Source: Alphaproteobacteria bacterium
Lineage (GTDB): Bacteria > Pseudomonadota > Alphaproteobacteria > UBA11136
Reading direction: 5' to 3'
Assembly (NCBI GenBank): GCA_030739855.1
Contig: JASLYJ010000001.1
Coordinates: 70,998-103,796, forward strand
DNA length: 32,799 nt
How positions within the stretch are numbered: the stretch's first letter is position 1; each line of letters opens with the position of its first letter. Positions 15,807 to 25,466 of the stretch are shown here, piece after piece. The translations under genes were made by a program, and so were the position numbers. Below the pieces are notes generated by a model, which was not told where the DNA came from, searched no databases, and worked only from the letters and a program-made list of their open reading frames with translations.

Positions 15807-17714
15807 ATGATCAGCCCGAGAACCGATTTTGATGTGATCGTAATAGGTGGCGGCCACGCCGGCTGTGAGGCGGCGGCGGCGGCGGCGCGTATGGGCGCGC
15901 GCACGGTTCTTATTACCCAGCGGCTGGACACCATCGGAGAAATGTCCTGCAATCCCTCCATAGGCGGCCTTGGAAAAGGGCATCTGGTAAAGGAAATCGA
16001 TGCGCTTGACGGGCTCATGGGGCGCGCTGTCGACCGTGCGGGGATCCAATTCCGTATTCTCAACCGCAGCAAAGGGCCCGCCGTACAGGGACCCAGAGCC
16101 CAAGCCGACAGAGAGCTATATCGTCGGGCTATGGTTAATCTGCTTTCTAGCCAGCCAGGCCTAGAAATTTGCCAAGGTTCGGTGGAAGATTTGCGGATTG
16201 AAGCCGGGAGGGCCACACCTTCCCGCGTAACCGGCGTGGTTCTGGATGGTGGAATCGCGCTCTCTGCCGCCGCAGTGGTTCTCTCCACGGGCACCTTTCT
16301 GTGCGGCATGATTCATATTGGCGACAAACGAGTCGCGGCAGGGCGATATGGCGACGCCCCGGCGCTTGGCTTGTCCCAGCGGCTTGAACAGGCTGGATTT
16401 CGGCTTGGCCGGCTTAAGACGGGTACGCCGCCGCGGATCGACAATCGCACTGTGCGGTGGGAAGGACTCCAGGTTCAGAGGGGCGACGACCCACCCCGAC
16501 CCTTTTCCACCATGACCCATTCCATCGACACACCACAGCTACCGTGTCACATCACCACCACTACGGAACAGACCCATACGGTGATCCGCAACAACCTCCA
16601 CAAGTCGCCTCTTTATTCGGGTCGGATCGAGAGCAGCGGACCCCGCTATTGCCCTTCTATCGAAGAGAAGGTGGTGCGCTTCGCTGAGAAAACCGGACAC
16701 AGGGTTTTTCTTGAGCCCGAGGGATTGGATAGTGACACAGTCTACCCCAACGGGATTTCCACCTCGCTTCCAGAAGAGACACAAGAGCACTTTCTACAAA
16801 CCATTCCTGGACTCGAAATAGCGCGAATAGTCCAGCCAGGATATGCCGTTGAATACGATTTCGTGGACCCTAGGGAACTGCGGCCTACCTTGGAAGCTAA
16901 ACGCATACTTGGCCTTTTCCTGGCCGGACAGATCAATGGCTCCACCGGCTACGAAGAAGCTGCAGCCCAGGGCTTAATAGCAGGGATCAATGCGTCGCTT
17001 TCCATCAGCGGCGCTCGTCCATTTCTTCTCGACCGGTCCCAAGCCTACATAGGGGTCATGATTGACGACCTTGTCACAAAGGGCGCTTCCGAGCCCTATC
17101 GTATATTCACGTCGCGGGCCGAATACCGCATTCGTCTTCGCGCTGACAATGCCGACTTACGTCTCACTCGTTTGGGAATGGAAGTGGGCTGTGTGTCCAG
17201 TGCTCGTGCTCGCGTCTGCGCTGAAAAAGCATCTGCTCTCGAGCACGCCCGTGCGCGGCTTGATCAATATCATGCTACGCCCGGTCAGCTTGTGTCTCTG
17301 GGCCTGGAGGTGGGGCGTGACGGAAAGAAACGAAGTGCTTTCCAATGGCTGACCTGCCCCGGCATCACTCTCAAACAGCTAGCGGTCCTTTGGCCGGAAC
17401 TGGAAGAAATTACGGCAGCAGTGGCGGAACAGGTGAAGATTGATGCCACCTATGATGCTTATCTCAAAAGACAAGATGCCGACATTCAGGCCTTTCATCG
17501 GGATGAATCCTTACGTCTTGATCCCGACCTCGATTTTGGTTCCATCGGGAGCTTGACGACAGAAGCACGGGAAAAACTCAACGTCGTGCGTCCCGCGACC
17601 CTTGGCGCTGCCGCCCGCATTCCTGGCCTTACCCCGGCGGCGATTATGGCCTTGCTGCGCCATGTACAGCGTCGGGAAGACGGAGACCTCGGGCCGGCCT
17701 CGCGAAAGGGCTAG
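15807..17714 (+). CDS. mnmG: tRNA uridine-5-carboxymethylaminomethyl(34) synthesis enzyme MnmG
   Basis: MnmG (GidA) is the FAD/NADH-dependent partner of MnmE in wobble-uridine modification. The FAD Rossmann motif [22 protein letters not shown] begins near residue 9, followed by the signature [68 protein letters not shown] and [20 protein letters not shown], and a C-terminal helical MnmE-binding domain. At 635 residues it has normal length. Start ATG at 15807 is the family start; no strong ribosome binding site is seen. It lies in the origin-proximal mnmE-mnmG-rsmG-parAB cluster. Confidence 0.98.
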   Translation: MISPRTDFDVIVIGGGHAGCEAAAAAARMGARTVLITQRLDTIGEMSCNPSIGGLGKGHLVKEIDALDGLMGRAVDRAGIQFRILNRSKGPAVQGPRAQADRELYRRAMVNLLSSQPGLEICQGSVEDLRIEAGRATPSRVTGVVLDGGIALSAAAVVLSTGTFLCGMIHIGDKRVAAGRYGDAPALGLSQRLEQAGFRLGRLKTGTPPRIDNRTVRWEGLQVQRGDDPPRPFSTMTHSIDTPQLPCHITTTTEQTHTVIRNNLHKSPLYSGRIESSGPRYCPSIEEKVVRFAEKTGHRVFLEPEGLDSDTVYPNGISTSLPEETQEHFLQTIPGLEIARIVQPGYAVEYDFVDPRELRPTLEAKRILGLFLAGQINGSTGYEEAAAQGLIAGINASLSISGARPFLLDRSQAYIGVMIDDLVTKGASEPYRIFTSRAEYRIRLRADNADLRLTRLGMEVGCVSSARARVCAEKASALEHARARLDQYHATPGQLVSLGLEVGRDGKKRSAFQWLTCPGITLKQLAVLWPELEEITAAVAEQVKIDATYDAYLKRQDADIQAFHRDESLRLDPDLDFGSIGSLTTEAREKLNVVRPATLGAAARIPGLTPAAIMALLRHVQRREDGDLGPASRKG

Positions 17715-17835
17715 TTGAGCACGGGAAGGGACCATCTCCCAGAGGGGCGGAGGCGGGCCAGTCACCGGGAGAGTTGTTTCTGAGGGCTCTTATTTATTCT
17801 TTTTCTCCATACCAGATATTGTATATATATATAAA

Positions 17836-17844
17836 TTATCCACA
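17836..17844 (+). promoter_or_regulatory. Perfect consensus DnaA box
   Basis: TTATCCACA at 17836-17844 is the exact E. coli-type DnaA box, lying directly after an alternating TA tract (17821-17833) in the mnmG-rsmG spacer. It could regulate rsmG-parAB or be part of a DnaA-binding region. It is the only exact nine-base match I noticed by eye. Confidence 0.6.
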
Positions 17845-17924
17845 TGAACTAGGATGTCTTTCAGACGAAATTGCCCTGAGCATCATAAAAAGATAGAAAC
17901 TCCCTTATGGAGCGACAATCCACC

Positions 17925-18560
17925 ATGTCCCCACAAGCCTTCGCTGAGGCACTCACTGTTTCACGTGAAACATTGGACCGTCTTTGCTGCTACGGAGCGC
18001 TCTTGGAAAAATGGCAGAAGAAAATCAACCTGGTGAGTGCGGATACTCTTTCCGATCTGTGGCGACGACATATGCTGGATTCAGCGCAGCTTCTGGCCCC
18101 TGTAAACGCCCTTGAGACAAAAAACCCTGTAATCTTTGATTTGGGAAGCGGGGCGGGCTTCCCGGGGATGGTTCTTGCTATCATGGGTGCGGGCGAGGTA
18201 CATCTGGTGGAAAGTGATCAGCGCAAATGTGCCTTTCTGGGGGAAGTGGCACGGGCAACGGGCACCACCCTAGCCATTCATGATTCCCGGGCGGAAAATC
18301 TTTCTTCCCGGCCGGTGGACATCGTTACAGCCCGAGCGCTGGCGCCGTTGCACAAGACCCTTGGCTATGCTGAGCTCTTATTGGGAGACAAAACCGTCTG
18401 TTTTTTTCTCAAGGGCCGTCATGCGAGGGAAGAATTGACCCAGGCATCAAAAAAATGGAATATGCGAGTAGAAAACATTCAAAGTCTTAGCTCCCCCTCT
18501 GGAACCATCCTGAGGATCGACCATCTGGCCCGGAGGCCTTCGGGAAAAAGAAATAAATAG
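17925..18560 (+). CDS. rsmG: 16S rRNA (guanine527-N7)-methyltransferase RsmG
   Basis: RsmG (GidB) uses SAM to methylate G527 of 16S rRNA, a site tied to streptomycin response. The protein shows LEKWQKKINLVSADTL, the SAM-binding FDLGSGAGFPGMVLAIM, HLVESDQRKCAFLGEVAR and TARALAPL. Start: the ATG at 17925 gives MSPQAFAEALTVSRETLDRL, matching the family N-terminus, with GGAG twelve bases upstream; an in-frame ATG at 17907 would add six residues. A complete parS lies within codons 11-16 and encodes part of TVSRET, a coding compromise known from other rsmG genes. parA follows 10 bases after the stop. Confidence 0.94.
   Translation: MSPQAFAEALTVSRETLDRLCCYGALLEKWQKKINLVSADTLSDLWRRHMLDSAQLLAPVNALETKNPVIFDLGSGAGFPGMVLAIMGAGEVHLVESDQRKCAFLGEVARATGTTLAIHDSRAENLSSRPVDIVTARALAPLHKTLGYAELLLGDKTVCFFLKGRHAREELTQASKKWNMRVENIQSLSSPSGTILRIDHLARRPSGKRNK
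17957..17972. promoter_or_regulatory. parS: parS centromere site
   Basis: TGTTTCACGTGAAACA is a perfect 16-base palindrome identical to the conserved bacterial parS consensus. ParB loads onto DNA here as a CTP-dependent clamp. It lies inside the 5' end of rsmG, about 0.6 kb before parA and about 8.8 kb from the predicted origin, a spacing like that of the Caulobacter centromere. Confidence 0.95.
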
Positions 18561-18570
18561 AGGCGAAAAC

Positions 18571-19362
18571 ATGGAAAACCAGATGACGCAGATCATGGCT
18601 ATCGTCAATCAAAAAGGAGGGGTGGGAAAAACTACTACTGCCATAAATTTGGCCACAGCCATGGCTGCTACCGGCAAACAGGTTTTGGTCATTGATCTCG
18701 ATCCCCAAGGCAATGCCAGCACCGGACTTGGTATAAGCCAAAAAGACCGACAATTTAGCAGCTATGATCTGCTGATTCGGGAAACTTCCCTAGAGCACGT
18801 CACTACCTCCTCTTTCGTGCCGGGCCTGGACATTGTTCCCTCTAATATGGATCTCTCGGGTGCGGAGATTGAAATGGTAGCCCTTCCCAGGCGCGAATTT
18901 CGCTTGCGCGATAACCTCTCTCACGCTGTCGACGATTATGATTACGTACTGATTGACTGTCCCCCGGCGCTTGGTTTTCTCTCTCTCAACGCCCTAACTG
19001 CGGCGCACACAGTTCTTGTGCCCCTGCAATGCGAATTCTATGCCCTTGAAGGACTGAGCCATCTCATGCGGACCGTAGAGCGTGTCAAGCAAAACCTCAA
19101 TCCATCCCTCGAACTACAAGGTATTGTGTTGACTATGTATGATGGACGCAACAGCTTGTGTGGTCAGGTGGCGGAAGATGTTCGGGGGTTTCTTGGTGAC
19201 AAAGTCTATGACACGGTCATACCTAGGAATGTGCGGGTCTCGGAAGCTCCCTCTTACGGAAAACCGGTGCTACTTTACGACCACCGTTGTGCCGGCGCCA
19301 AGGCCTATATTCATCTCGCAGGCGAAATGTTGCGGCGGGAAAACACCAATAGGGCCCGGTAA
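18571..19362 (+). CDS. parA: Chromosome-partitioning ATPase ParA
   Basis: ParA is a Walker-type ATPase that forms a nucleoid-bound gradient and moves ParB-parS complexes towards the pole. The deviant Walker A NQKGGVGKTTTAINLA is at about 13-28 with the signature Lys before GG. VIDLDPQGNASTGLG, the Walker B region YVLIDCPPALGFLSLNAL and VLVPLQCEFYALEGLS follow. At 263 residues it is the short chromosomal type without an N-terminal HTH. An AGAGG site precedes the ATG. It begins 10 bases after rsmG and its TAA directly abuts the parB GTG. Confidence 0.97.
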   Translation: MENQMTQIMAIVNQKGGVGKTTTAINLATAMAATGKQVLVIDLDPQGNASTGLGISQKDRQFSSYDLLIRETSLEHVTTSSFVPGLDIVPSNMDLSGAEIEMVALPRREFRLRDNLSHAVDDYDYVLIDCPPALGFLSLNALTAAHTVLVPLQCEFYALEGLSHLMRTVERVKQNLNPSLELQGIVLTMYDGRNSLCGQVAEDVRGFLGDKVYDTVIPRNVRVSEAPSYGKPVLLYDHRCAGAKAYIHLAGEMLRRENTNRAR

Positions 19363-20265
19363 GTGAACACGGAAAGAGAAGAGAGCAGGAAACGCAAGCT
19401 AGGCAAGGGACTCTCCGCGCTTCTGGGCGACGATGAGGGGGCTTATGCCGAACTTGCTGGCCAGGGTCATTTTACCAAAACGGTTCCCATTGAATTTATC
19501 CACCCGGGAAGGTTCCAGCCCCGGCGAGTGTTCGACGAGGTGGAAATTTTGGGCCTGGTAGATTCTATCAAAAAGCAAGGAATCATCCAGCCGATCCTTG
19601 TACGGCGCCATCCCGATAAACCGATGGCTTATGAAATCATCGCCGGGGAACGGCGGTGGCGCGCGGCGCAAAAGGCGGAGCTGCACGAAATTTTGGTCAG
19701 CATCAAGGATCTCAATGATAGCGAATCACTGGAGATCGCGCTGGTGGAAAATCTACAACGGCAGGATCTTAATCCCCTGGAAGAAGCTGAAGGCTATCAG
19801 CGACTCATTGACGAATTTTCCAATACCCAGGAAGACCTCGCAAAAACCGTGGGCAAAAGCCGCAGCCACGTAGCTAATACGCTGCGCCTGCTAAGCCTTC
19901 CTGACAGCGTCAAGGAGATGGTGGATAAGGGAAAACTCAGCGCTGGCCATGCGCGCGCTCTGGTGGGGGTGAAAAAAAACGAGGCCTTGGCTAAACAAGT
20001 AGTGAAAAAAGGCCTAAATGTGCGCCAAACGGAAGCCTTGGTGCAGACAGAAAGTAAAAGGACACAATTAAAGAAAAACAGGGTGGAGACGGCAGGAAAA
20101 GACCCTGACACCATTGCCGTGGAGCGGGAGATGATGGCTCTACTGGGCCTAGACGTCTCCATTACCTATCGGGAAGGCAGGGGCGGACGTCTCACCATCC
20201 GCTACCAGAGCTTAGAACAGCTGGAAGACGTTCTCGAGCGCCTCAGCCATGAGCCCCGCCATTAA
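19363..20265 (+). CDS. parB: Chromosome-partitioning protein ParB
   Basis: ParB binds parS, hydrolyses CTP and slides as a clamp to form the partition complex. The N-terminus has the ParA-stimulating RKLGKGLSALLGDD motif. The CTPase domain shows IHPGRFQPRRVFD, IIAGERRWRAAQ (about 92-103) and ENLQRQDLNPLEEAEGYQRLI. The HTH lies at TQEDLAKTVGKSRSHVANTLRLLSLP (in two halves), and the C-terminal part is a dimerisation domain. The start is GTG at 19363 immediately after the parA stop. Its stop TAA overlaps the stop of the convergent holA gene (shared TTAA, 20262-20265). Confidence 0.97.
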   Translation: MNTEREESRKRKLGKGLSALLGDDEGAYAELAGQGHFTKTVPIEFIHPGRFQPRRVFDEVEILGLVDSIKKQGIIQPILVRRHPDKPMAYEIIAGERRWRAAQKAELHEILVSIKDLNDSESLEIALVENLQRQDLNPLEEAEGYQRLIDEFSNTQEDLAKTVGKSRSHVANTLRLLSLPDSVKEMVDKGKLSAGHARALVGVKKNEALAKQVVKKGLNVRQTEALVQTESKRTQLKKNRVETAGKDPDTIAVEREMMALLGLDVSITYREGRGGRLTIRYQSLEQLEDVLERLSHEPRH

Positions 20266-21311
20266 GCCTGGGACGGCGGCTTTTTGGGGGTTGCCTTGAC
20301 CGCCGATGCCAGCGCTAGCAACGTGCGGTGACAAATAGTTTCGGCAGGAAAGCCCGTTGTCTTACAGTCACGCTCGGCATCCATGAGCCGCTGTAATGCG
20401 CTAGACGCACGTTCCGGTGACCACAGGCGAAGCTGAGTGCGGAAGGCACTCTTTACTTTGAAAAAGAGAGGCGGCTTGAGCCCAGAGATAGCACAATCGG
20501 CGGTTAAGCCTTGGGCTATCTGGCCGCTCACAAAATGCAGCCGTCGGAAATGGCCAGCGGTCCACCGGAAAAGCTGGACCGGGGAAACGCCTTCGAGAAA
20601 AACCCGCTCTAGGCTTTTCTCCAGAAGCGCCACATTGCCACTTCCTACCGCATAGGCCACGTCATCTAAAGACAGGACTGAACTGTCGGCGGTACAGGCC
20701 ATGGCGTCATCTAGCGTCACCGTTCCCTCGTCTGCTACATAAAGGGCAAGTTTCATCAGCTCAGCACGAGTAACACTCCGGTCCGTACCAAGAGAACTGG
20801 AAAGATAGGCCAAGGCTGCCCGTGAAACAGAAACACCATGATCCCGCAGGATCTCCTCAATAACTGAGGCAAGCCCAGCGCCTTCATCCCCATAACAGGG
20901 AAGAGCCGCGGCCAGGGAAGAGTCTTCGAAAGCCTTGCGCAGGCTGGAGCGAGCGGAAAGCTCTTCGGCTTCAACGAGGATCAGGGATTCTCCCACGGGA
21001 TCGGAAAAAAAGGATTTGAAAACAGGGGTTAAACTATCCACTGCCTTGCGGATAAAAACTACGCGGCTTCCCCCGATCAGGGAGAGAGCCGCGGCTTCAT
21101 CGGCTAGGCGCGCTGAATCGTTCGCTAGGGTTTCCCCATAGAGCGCGGTGCAGCGAAAGGGATCAGACAAGTCCTCGCCCAACACATTGCGGGCGAGGAT
21201 CTCGGTACGTTCGCGAACCAGTCCGCCATCGGGCCCGTAGACCAGAATTGCCCGGACAGCACTGTCCGGCTGTCGAAGAAAGGAGGCAATCTGGGCGGGC
21301 TTGATTTTCAT
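20262..21311 (-). CDS. holA: DNA polymerase III delta subunit
   Basis: HolA (delta) opens the beta sliding clamp within the clamp loader. The 349-residue protein has the family features: IASFLRQPDSAVRAILVYGPDGGLVRERTE at the N-terminus, VVFIRKAVDSL, LILVEAEELSARSSLRKAFED, the helical linker LAYLSSSLGTDRSVTRAELMKLALY, and the collar-domain VQLFRWTAGHFRRLH and KSAFRTQLRLWSPERASSALQRLMDAERDCKTTG, ended by a Pro/Lys tail. It follows lptE by 18 bases in the leuS-lptE-holA operon and is convergent with parB, sharing stop-codon bases. Confidence 0.92.
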   Translation of the reverse strand: MKIKPAQIASFLRQPDSAVRAILVYGPDGGLVRERTEILARNVLGEDLSDPFRCTALYGETLANDSARLADEAAALSLIGGSRVVFIRKAVDSLTPVFKSFFSDPVGESLILVEAEELSARSSLRKAFEDSSLAAALPCYGDEGAGLASVIEEILRDHGVSVSRAALAYLSSSLGTDRSVTRAELMKLALYVADEGTVTLDDAMACTADSSVLSLDDVAYAVGSGNVALLEKSLERVFLEGVSPVQLFRWTAGHFRRLHFVSGQIAQGLTADCAISGLKPPLFFKVKSAFRTQLRLWSPERASSALQRLMDAERDCKTTGFPAETICHRTLLALASAVKATPKKPPSQA

Positions 21312-21329
21312 GGGATCACCACCGACTTG

Positions 21330-21932
21330 TCACCGCGCCGTCTCTTCTTTCCGTTCCAGGCGTTTTTGCTTTTCTTTCTCTTTGTTCCGTTTGATCCAGT
21401 ATTTCCTCGCAGCCTTGTTGCCTTCAGGGTCGCTGGAAAAGAGAAGGGAAAGACGCAACTTAATATCCTGGGCAATGGCTCTCAGAGAATGGTTCATGGC
21501 ATCTTTCTTCGAACTCAGGGTAGCGAAGTCGGAATCAAGAATGTCATATCCACTTGTTGCCCCGCTAGTGCCGCTCAATATTTTAGCTTGGTCACTTGTG
21601 CGAAGTAAGGAATAGGAAGCCATTACTTGCATAATCGCTCGCGTGGCACGGTCATTGCGGCGGATGCCTAGATTTCTGATAGAAGATTCCACGGTTACAT
21701 CCAACATATAGGAAAGATGTGTAGATTGGCCTTTTGGTGTTAGCTGGTCCATCAGCATATTTTTCAAAATTTGCCCTTTGCGATCTGCAATGTTGTGGAT
21801 CTCTATGGTCGCCAGTTCGGGCTGGGTGTTTTGCTTTCCCTTTAGGTAAAGGGGGCTAAAGCCGCAACCAGAAAGAAGCGCAACAAGAACCAACAAAGAT
21901 GCGGTTCGATGGAAATGTCTAAGCCACCACAT
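21330..21932 (-). CDS. lptE: LPS-assembly lipoprotein LptE
   Basis: LptE forms the plug of the LptD outer-membrane translocon that inserts lipopolysaccharide. The protein begins with a signal and lipobox LLSGC (Cys 23), followed by GFSPLYLKG, the standard start of mature LptE. Of 200 residues, the last ~30 are highly basic ([21 protein letters not shown]). Sequence in the middle is divergent, as usual for the family. It overlaps the 3' end of leuS by 14 bases and precedes holA, the conserved leuS-lptE-holA order, which supports the call. Confidence 0.88.
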   Translation of the reverse strand: MWWLRHFHRTASLLVLVALLSGCGFSPLYLKGKQNTQPELATIEIHNIADRKGQILKNMLMDQLTPKGQSTHLSYMLDVTVESSIRNLGIRRNDRATRAIMQVMASYSLLRTSDQAKILSGTSGATSGYDILDSDFATLSSKKDAMNHSLRAIAQDIKLRLSLLFSSDPEGNKAARKYWIKRNKEKEKQKRLERKEETAR

Positions 21933-24492
21933 TGATTATCCTATTTGCGACAACGATAACACGACGCACCGGCTTGTCACCCACCACGCGGGAAACTTCC
22001 GGTAAGTTTAAGGCCGCTATTTCGGCCATTGCCTGATCGAGGTTGCGGGGAAGCTGGATGGTAGCACGAAGTTTGCCGTTGACCTGTACCGCTACCGTCA
22101 CCTCCTCATCCACGATAAGGCTAGAATCCGCCTCGGGCCAGGGACCGGCTACGAGCATTTCGGTGCGACCAAGAAGGGCCCAGAGCTCTTCAGCAAGGTG
22201 GGGTATTATGGGAGCAAGCAGGCGGGCTACGGTTTCGTAGCCTTCGCGCAGCACCCAGCCAAGGGCCGCAGCGTCACTTCCGGCATCCTCGCTGGTCTCC
22301 AGCGCAAAAAGATGATTTGTAAACTCTCGTATTCTCGCCACGGCGCGGTTAAAGCGGAATTTTTCGAGATCGGCGGTGACGGTGGCGATGGTCTTGTGGG
22401 CGAGACGTCTAGTTTCCAGCGCGGCGCCAGTGATGTTGTAAGGTGGTCCGGCGGCTACGGCAGCGAGGGGAACCGGTGGTTCGGTCATCATGCGCCATAG
22501 TTTGTTGAGATAGCGCCAGACTCCTTCTGCGCCCGTTTCTGACCATTCAATGTCGCGCTCAGGCGGACTATCTGACAACATAAATAACCGCGCTGTATCG
22601 GCACCGTACTTCTCAATAATGGCTGCAGGATCCACCACGTTCTTGCACGATTTGCTCATTTTTTTTATGCGCCCAACGGTGACGGCGGAACCATCGGAAG
22701 CTCTCACAAGGGTTCCATCTTCGCGGCGCTGGACGTCATCGGGAAAAAGCCAATCCCCCGTCTCATCGCGATAGGTTTCGTGACAGATCATGCCTTGGGT
22801 TAACAGGCTCACGAACGGTTCCTTGACTCCGCCATAACCGCATTTAAGAAGCGCGCGGGTAAAGAAACGAGAGTAGAGAAGATGCAAAACGGCATGCTCG
22901 ATGCCACCGATATACTGGTCCACCGGCATCCAGTAATTCACGGCCTCACGGTCAAAAGCCGTTTCCGCATAGGGCGAGCAGAAACGGGTAAAATACCAAG
23001 AGGATTCAAAAAAAGTGTCGAAAGTATCGGTTTCCCGCTGAGCTAGTTTTCCACATTCCGGGCAGTTCGCGTCTTTCCAGTTAGGGTGGCGTTCCAGAGG
23101 GTTGCCAGGCTGGTCGAAAGAAACATCTTCGGGCAGCGTTACGGGAAGGTCTTCTTCGGGTACCGGGACAATGCCGCACTCGCCGCAATGAATCACAGGA
23201 ATGGGACAGCCCCAATAGCGCTGGCGGGAAACTCCCCAATCCCGGAGACGGTACAGGGTAACGGCTTCGCCTTGGCCGGTTTTGGAAAGACGCGTGATGG
23301 CCGCTGTGACGGCCTCATTTCTTTTCAGCCCGTTAAGGAAGTCGGAACCTATCATAATGCCGTCGCCGGTGACGGCTGTATCTCCGATTTCGAAAAGCTT
23401 ACCATCAGGTGAGACCACGGGAATCACCGGCAGAGCGTATTTGTGGGCAAACTCCAGATCGCGTTGGTCATGAGCGGGGCAGCCGAAAATAGCACCGCTA
23501 CCGTACTCCATTAACACGAAGTTGGCCACGTAAAGGGGTAGAGTTTTCCCCTTCAAGAAAGGGTGATGGATTTTTATTCCAGTATCGTAACCTTCTTTCT
23601 CAGCTGCTTCGATGACCGCTTCGCTGGTACCAAGGGCATGACATTTATCAATAAATTCAGATAATTGTTTGTTTTTGGCCGCAAGCTCAGTAGCGAGGGG
23701 ATGGTCTGGTGCTATGGCGCAGAAGGAGGCGCCGAACAGAGTGTCGGGGCGAGTAGTAAAAACTTTAAGCCGGTCGTCACGCCCTTCAATGGCGAAAAAC
23801 ACATGGGCACCTTCCGAGCGGCCGATCCATTTCTCCTGCATCAGCCGGACCTGATCGGGCCATGCTTTCAGCGAGGCTAGGGAATCCAGAAGATCGTCGG
23901 CGAAATCAGTAATGCGCAGGAACCATTGATGCAGTGTGTGCCGTTCCACCGGTGCGCCCGAACGCCAACCACAGCCGTCCACCACCTGTTCATTGGCGAG
24001 AACCGTCTGGTCTACGGGGTCCCAGTTGACCAGCGATTCCTTACGATAGGCAATTCCCTTGGCAAGGAAATCGAGAAATATTTTCTGTTCATGGCGGTAA
24101 TAGCTGGGGTCGCAGGTGGCGATCTCCCGCGACCAGTCATAGGACAGTCCCATGGATTTAAGCTGGTCGCGCATGCTCTCAATATTCTGCCGCGTCCATT
24201 GGCTGGGTGGCACCTTGTTTTCCATGGCTGCATTCTCTGCAGGCAAGCCGAAAGCATCCCATCCCATGGGATGTAGCACGTTAAATCCCTGTGCTCGCTT
24301 GAACCGGGCAACTACGTCCCCCAATGTATAATTACGCACGTGACCCATATGCATGCGGCCCGAAGGGTAGGGAAACATCTCGAGTACATAAAATTTGGGA
24401 TGCGACGACACGTTATCTACGGCAAAACAAGCGCCTTTTTCCCAGGCGCGCTGCCATTTTTTTTCCGTTTCCTTGAAGTTGTAACGTGTCAT
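21919..24492 (-). CDS. leuS: Leucyl-tRNA synthetase
   Basis: LeuS charges tRNA-Leu and edits misactivated amino acids. The class I signature is [19 protein letters not shown] (HMGH, about 48-51), the second signature [13 protein letters not shown] is near residue 610, and the CP1 editing domain shows [27 protein letters not shown] and [10 protein letters not shown] are also typical. The anticodon-binding and C-terminal domain ends [14 protein letters not shown] and [22 protein letters not shown]. The frame extends to 24522, but [14 protein letters not shown] is the family start (24492), giving 857 residues. It overlaps lptE by 14 bases. Confidence 0.98.
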   Translation of the reverse strand: MTRYNFKETEKKWQRAWEKGACFAVDNVSSHPKFYVLEMFPYPSGRMHMGHVRNYTLGDVVARFKRAQGFNVLHPMGWDAFGLPAENAAMENKVPPSQWTRQNIESMRDQLKSMGLSYDWSREIATCDPSYYRHEQKIFLDFLAKGIAYRKESLVNWDPVDQTVLANEQVVDGCGWRSGAPVERHTLHQWFLRITDFADDLLDSLASLKAWPDQVRLMQEKWIGRSEGAHVFFAIEGRDDRLKVFTTRPDTLFGASFCAIAPDHPLATELAAKNKQLSEFIDKCHALGTSEAVIEAAEKEGYDTGIKIHHPFLKGKTLPLYVANFVLMEYGSGAIFGCPAHDQRDLEFAHKYALPVIPVVSPDGKLFEIGDTAVTGDGIMIGSDFLNGLKRNEAVTAAITRLSKTGQGEAVTLYRLRDWGVSRQRYWGCPIPVIHCGECGIVPVPEEDLPVTLPEDVSFDQPGNPLERHPNWKDANCPECGKLAQRETDTFDTFFESSWYFTRFCSPYAETAFDREAVNYWMPVDQYIGGIEHAVLHLLYSRFFTRALLKCGYGGVKEPFVSLLTQGMICHETYRDETGDWLFPDDVQRREDGTLVRASDGSAVTVGRIKKMSKSCKNVVDPAAIIEKYGADTARLFMLSDSPPERDIEWSETGAEGVWRYLNKLWRMMTEPPVPLAAVAAGPPYNITGAALETRRLAHKTIATVTADLEKFRFNRAVARIREFTNHLFALETSEDAGSDAAALGWVLREGYETVARLLAPIIPHLAEELWALLGRTEMLVAGPWPEADSSLIVDEEVTVAVQVNGKLRATIQLPRNLDQAMAEIAALNLPEVSRVVGDKPVRRVIVVANRIINVVA

Positions 24493-24659
24493 CTCGTAAA
24501 CCGGCTCTATACACACAGGCACGAATAAAAACGTTCCGATATGGAAGCGACACTTTCCTTTGTCTGCACCCCAGAACTGGAAGCTGGATCATAGATGGGA
24601 AGCGTCATGAACACCACAAGGTCACTTTTGTTTACAGGAACGTCCTCCACATTCTTCGC

Positions 24660-25358
24660 CTAAGGCGCAGAGAGCGGGACTGTAGGCTTCTCAAGGACAA
24701 ATCCTTCAATAGCGGCGATCCCGGCTGCGCCGCTTTGGGAGAGGCGGCGCACATTGCCGGTATGAATACCGCCTAGGGCATAAACCGGAAGCGGTGCGCC
24801 CCGCGCTAGCAGGGAAAATCGCAAAGGCCCCAACGCGCTCCGACCGGGGTGACTGGTGGTGGTAAAAACGGGAGAAAGCAGCGCAGCATGAATTCCCAGG
24901 CGCGCCGCCTTTTCCAATGCAGCACGGGAATGGGCGCTAACAGTGAATATCCTGCGTGGCGGGAGCCGGAGCAAACCACCCGTTATTTGTGCCGGAGTAC
25001 GAAGCGCCACTTCTGGCAGATGAAGACCGTGGGTGCCGAGATGCAAGGCAAAATCCACATCTGTCCGATTTGCCACGGCAAACAAAAGATGTGCTCTGCG
25101 CCGGTGGCAAAGCTCTAGGAGTCTTCGGGCAAGGGGACGTCGTTCGGGATTATGGTAATCTCGCAACAGAACGGCGGCACCTCTGGGCAGGGCCTCGACG
25201 ACGGTAAGGCTTTGATTGCGGTATTTTTCATCAACCACCAGAATAGACCGAGGCAGACGGCTAGCGTCACGCGTGTTACCCTTCACGCAGGCGCGCCGCG
25301 AAAGGGCGGCGGAAAGATACGCTAATTTTTGGCATAAACCGCAAACGCCTGCTGTCAT
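24660..25358 (-). CDS. Thiamine-phosphate synthase family protein (ThiE/TenI-like)
   Basis: The protein is a TIM-barrel of the ThiE/TenI family. ThiE joins HMP-PP and thiazole phosphate; TenI is an aromatase. Visible motifs are GTHGLHLPE (phosphate/pyrophosphate site region), FTVSAHSRAALEKAARLGIHAALLSPVFTTTSHP with the SPvF.T.SHPG motif, LGPLRF, and YALGGIHTGNVRRLSQSGAAGIAAI. The basic catalytic residues of true ThiE are not all recognisable, and an N-terminal Cys-containing segment precedes the barrel, so synthase activity is uncertain. The start at 25358 (MTAGVCGLCQK) has an AAGGAA ribosome binding site; the frame is open further, to 25487. It lies upstream of leuS and diverges from yggS. 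Confidence 0.8.
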   Translation of the reverse strand: MTAGVCGLCQKLAYLSAALSRRACVKGNTRDASRLPRSILVVDEKYRNQSLTVVEALPRGAAVLLRDYHNPERRPLARRLLELCHRRRAHLLFAVANRTDVDFALHLGTHGLHLPEVALRTPAQITGGLLRLPPRRIFTVSAHSRAALEKAARLGIHAALLSPVFTTTSHPGRSALGPLRFSLLARGAPLPVYALGGIHTGNVRRLSQSGAAGIAAIEGFVLEKPTVPLSAP

Positions 25359-25466
25359 GGGTTTCCTTCTTATCCGGCGACGGGTACCAGGAGGGCTTTG
25401 AAAGAAATACGGCTTCAAATTCTCTCCTTGCAGTTCGGTAGCGCCCTCCTTAATGGTGCTTGTGTT

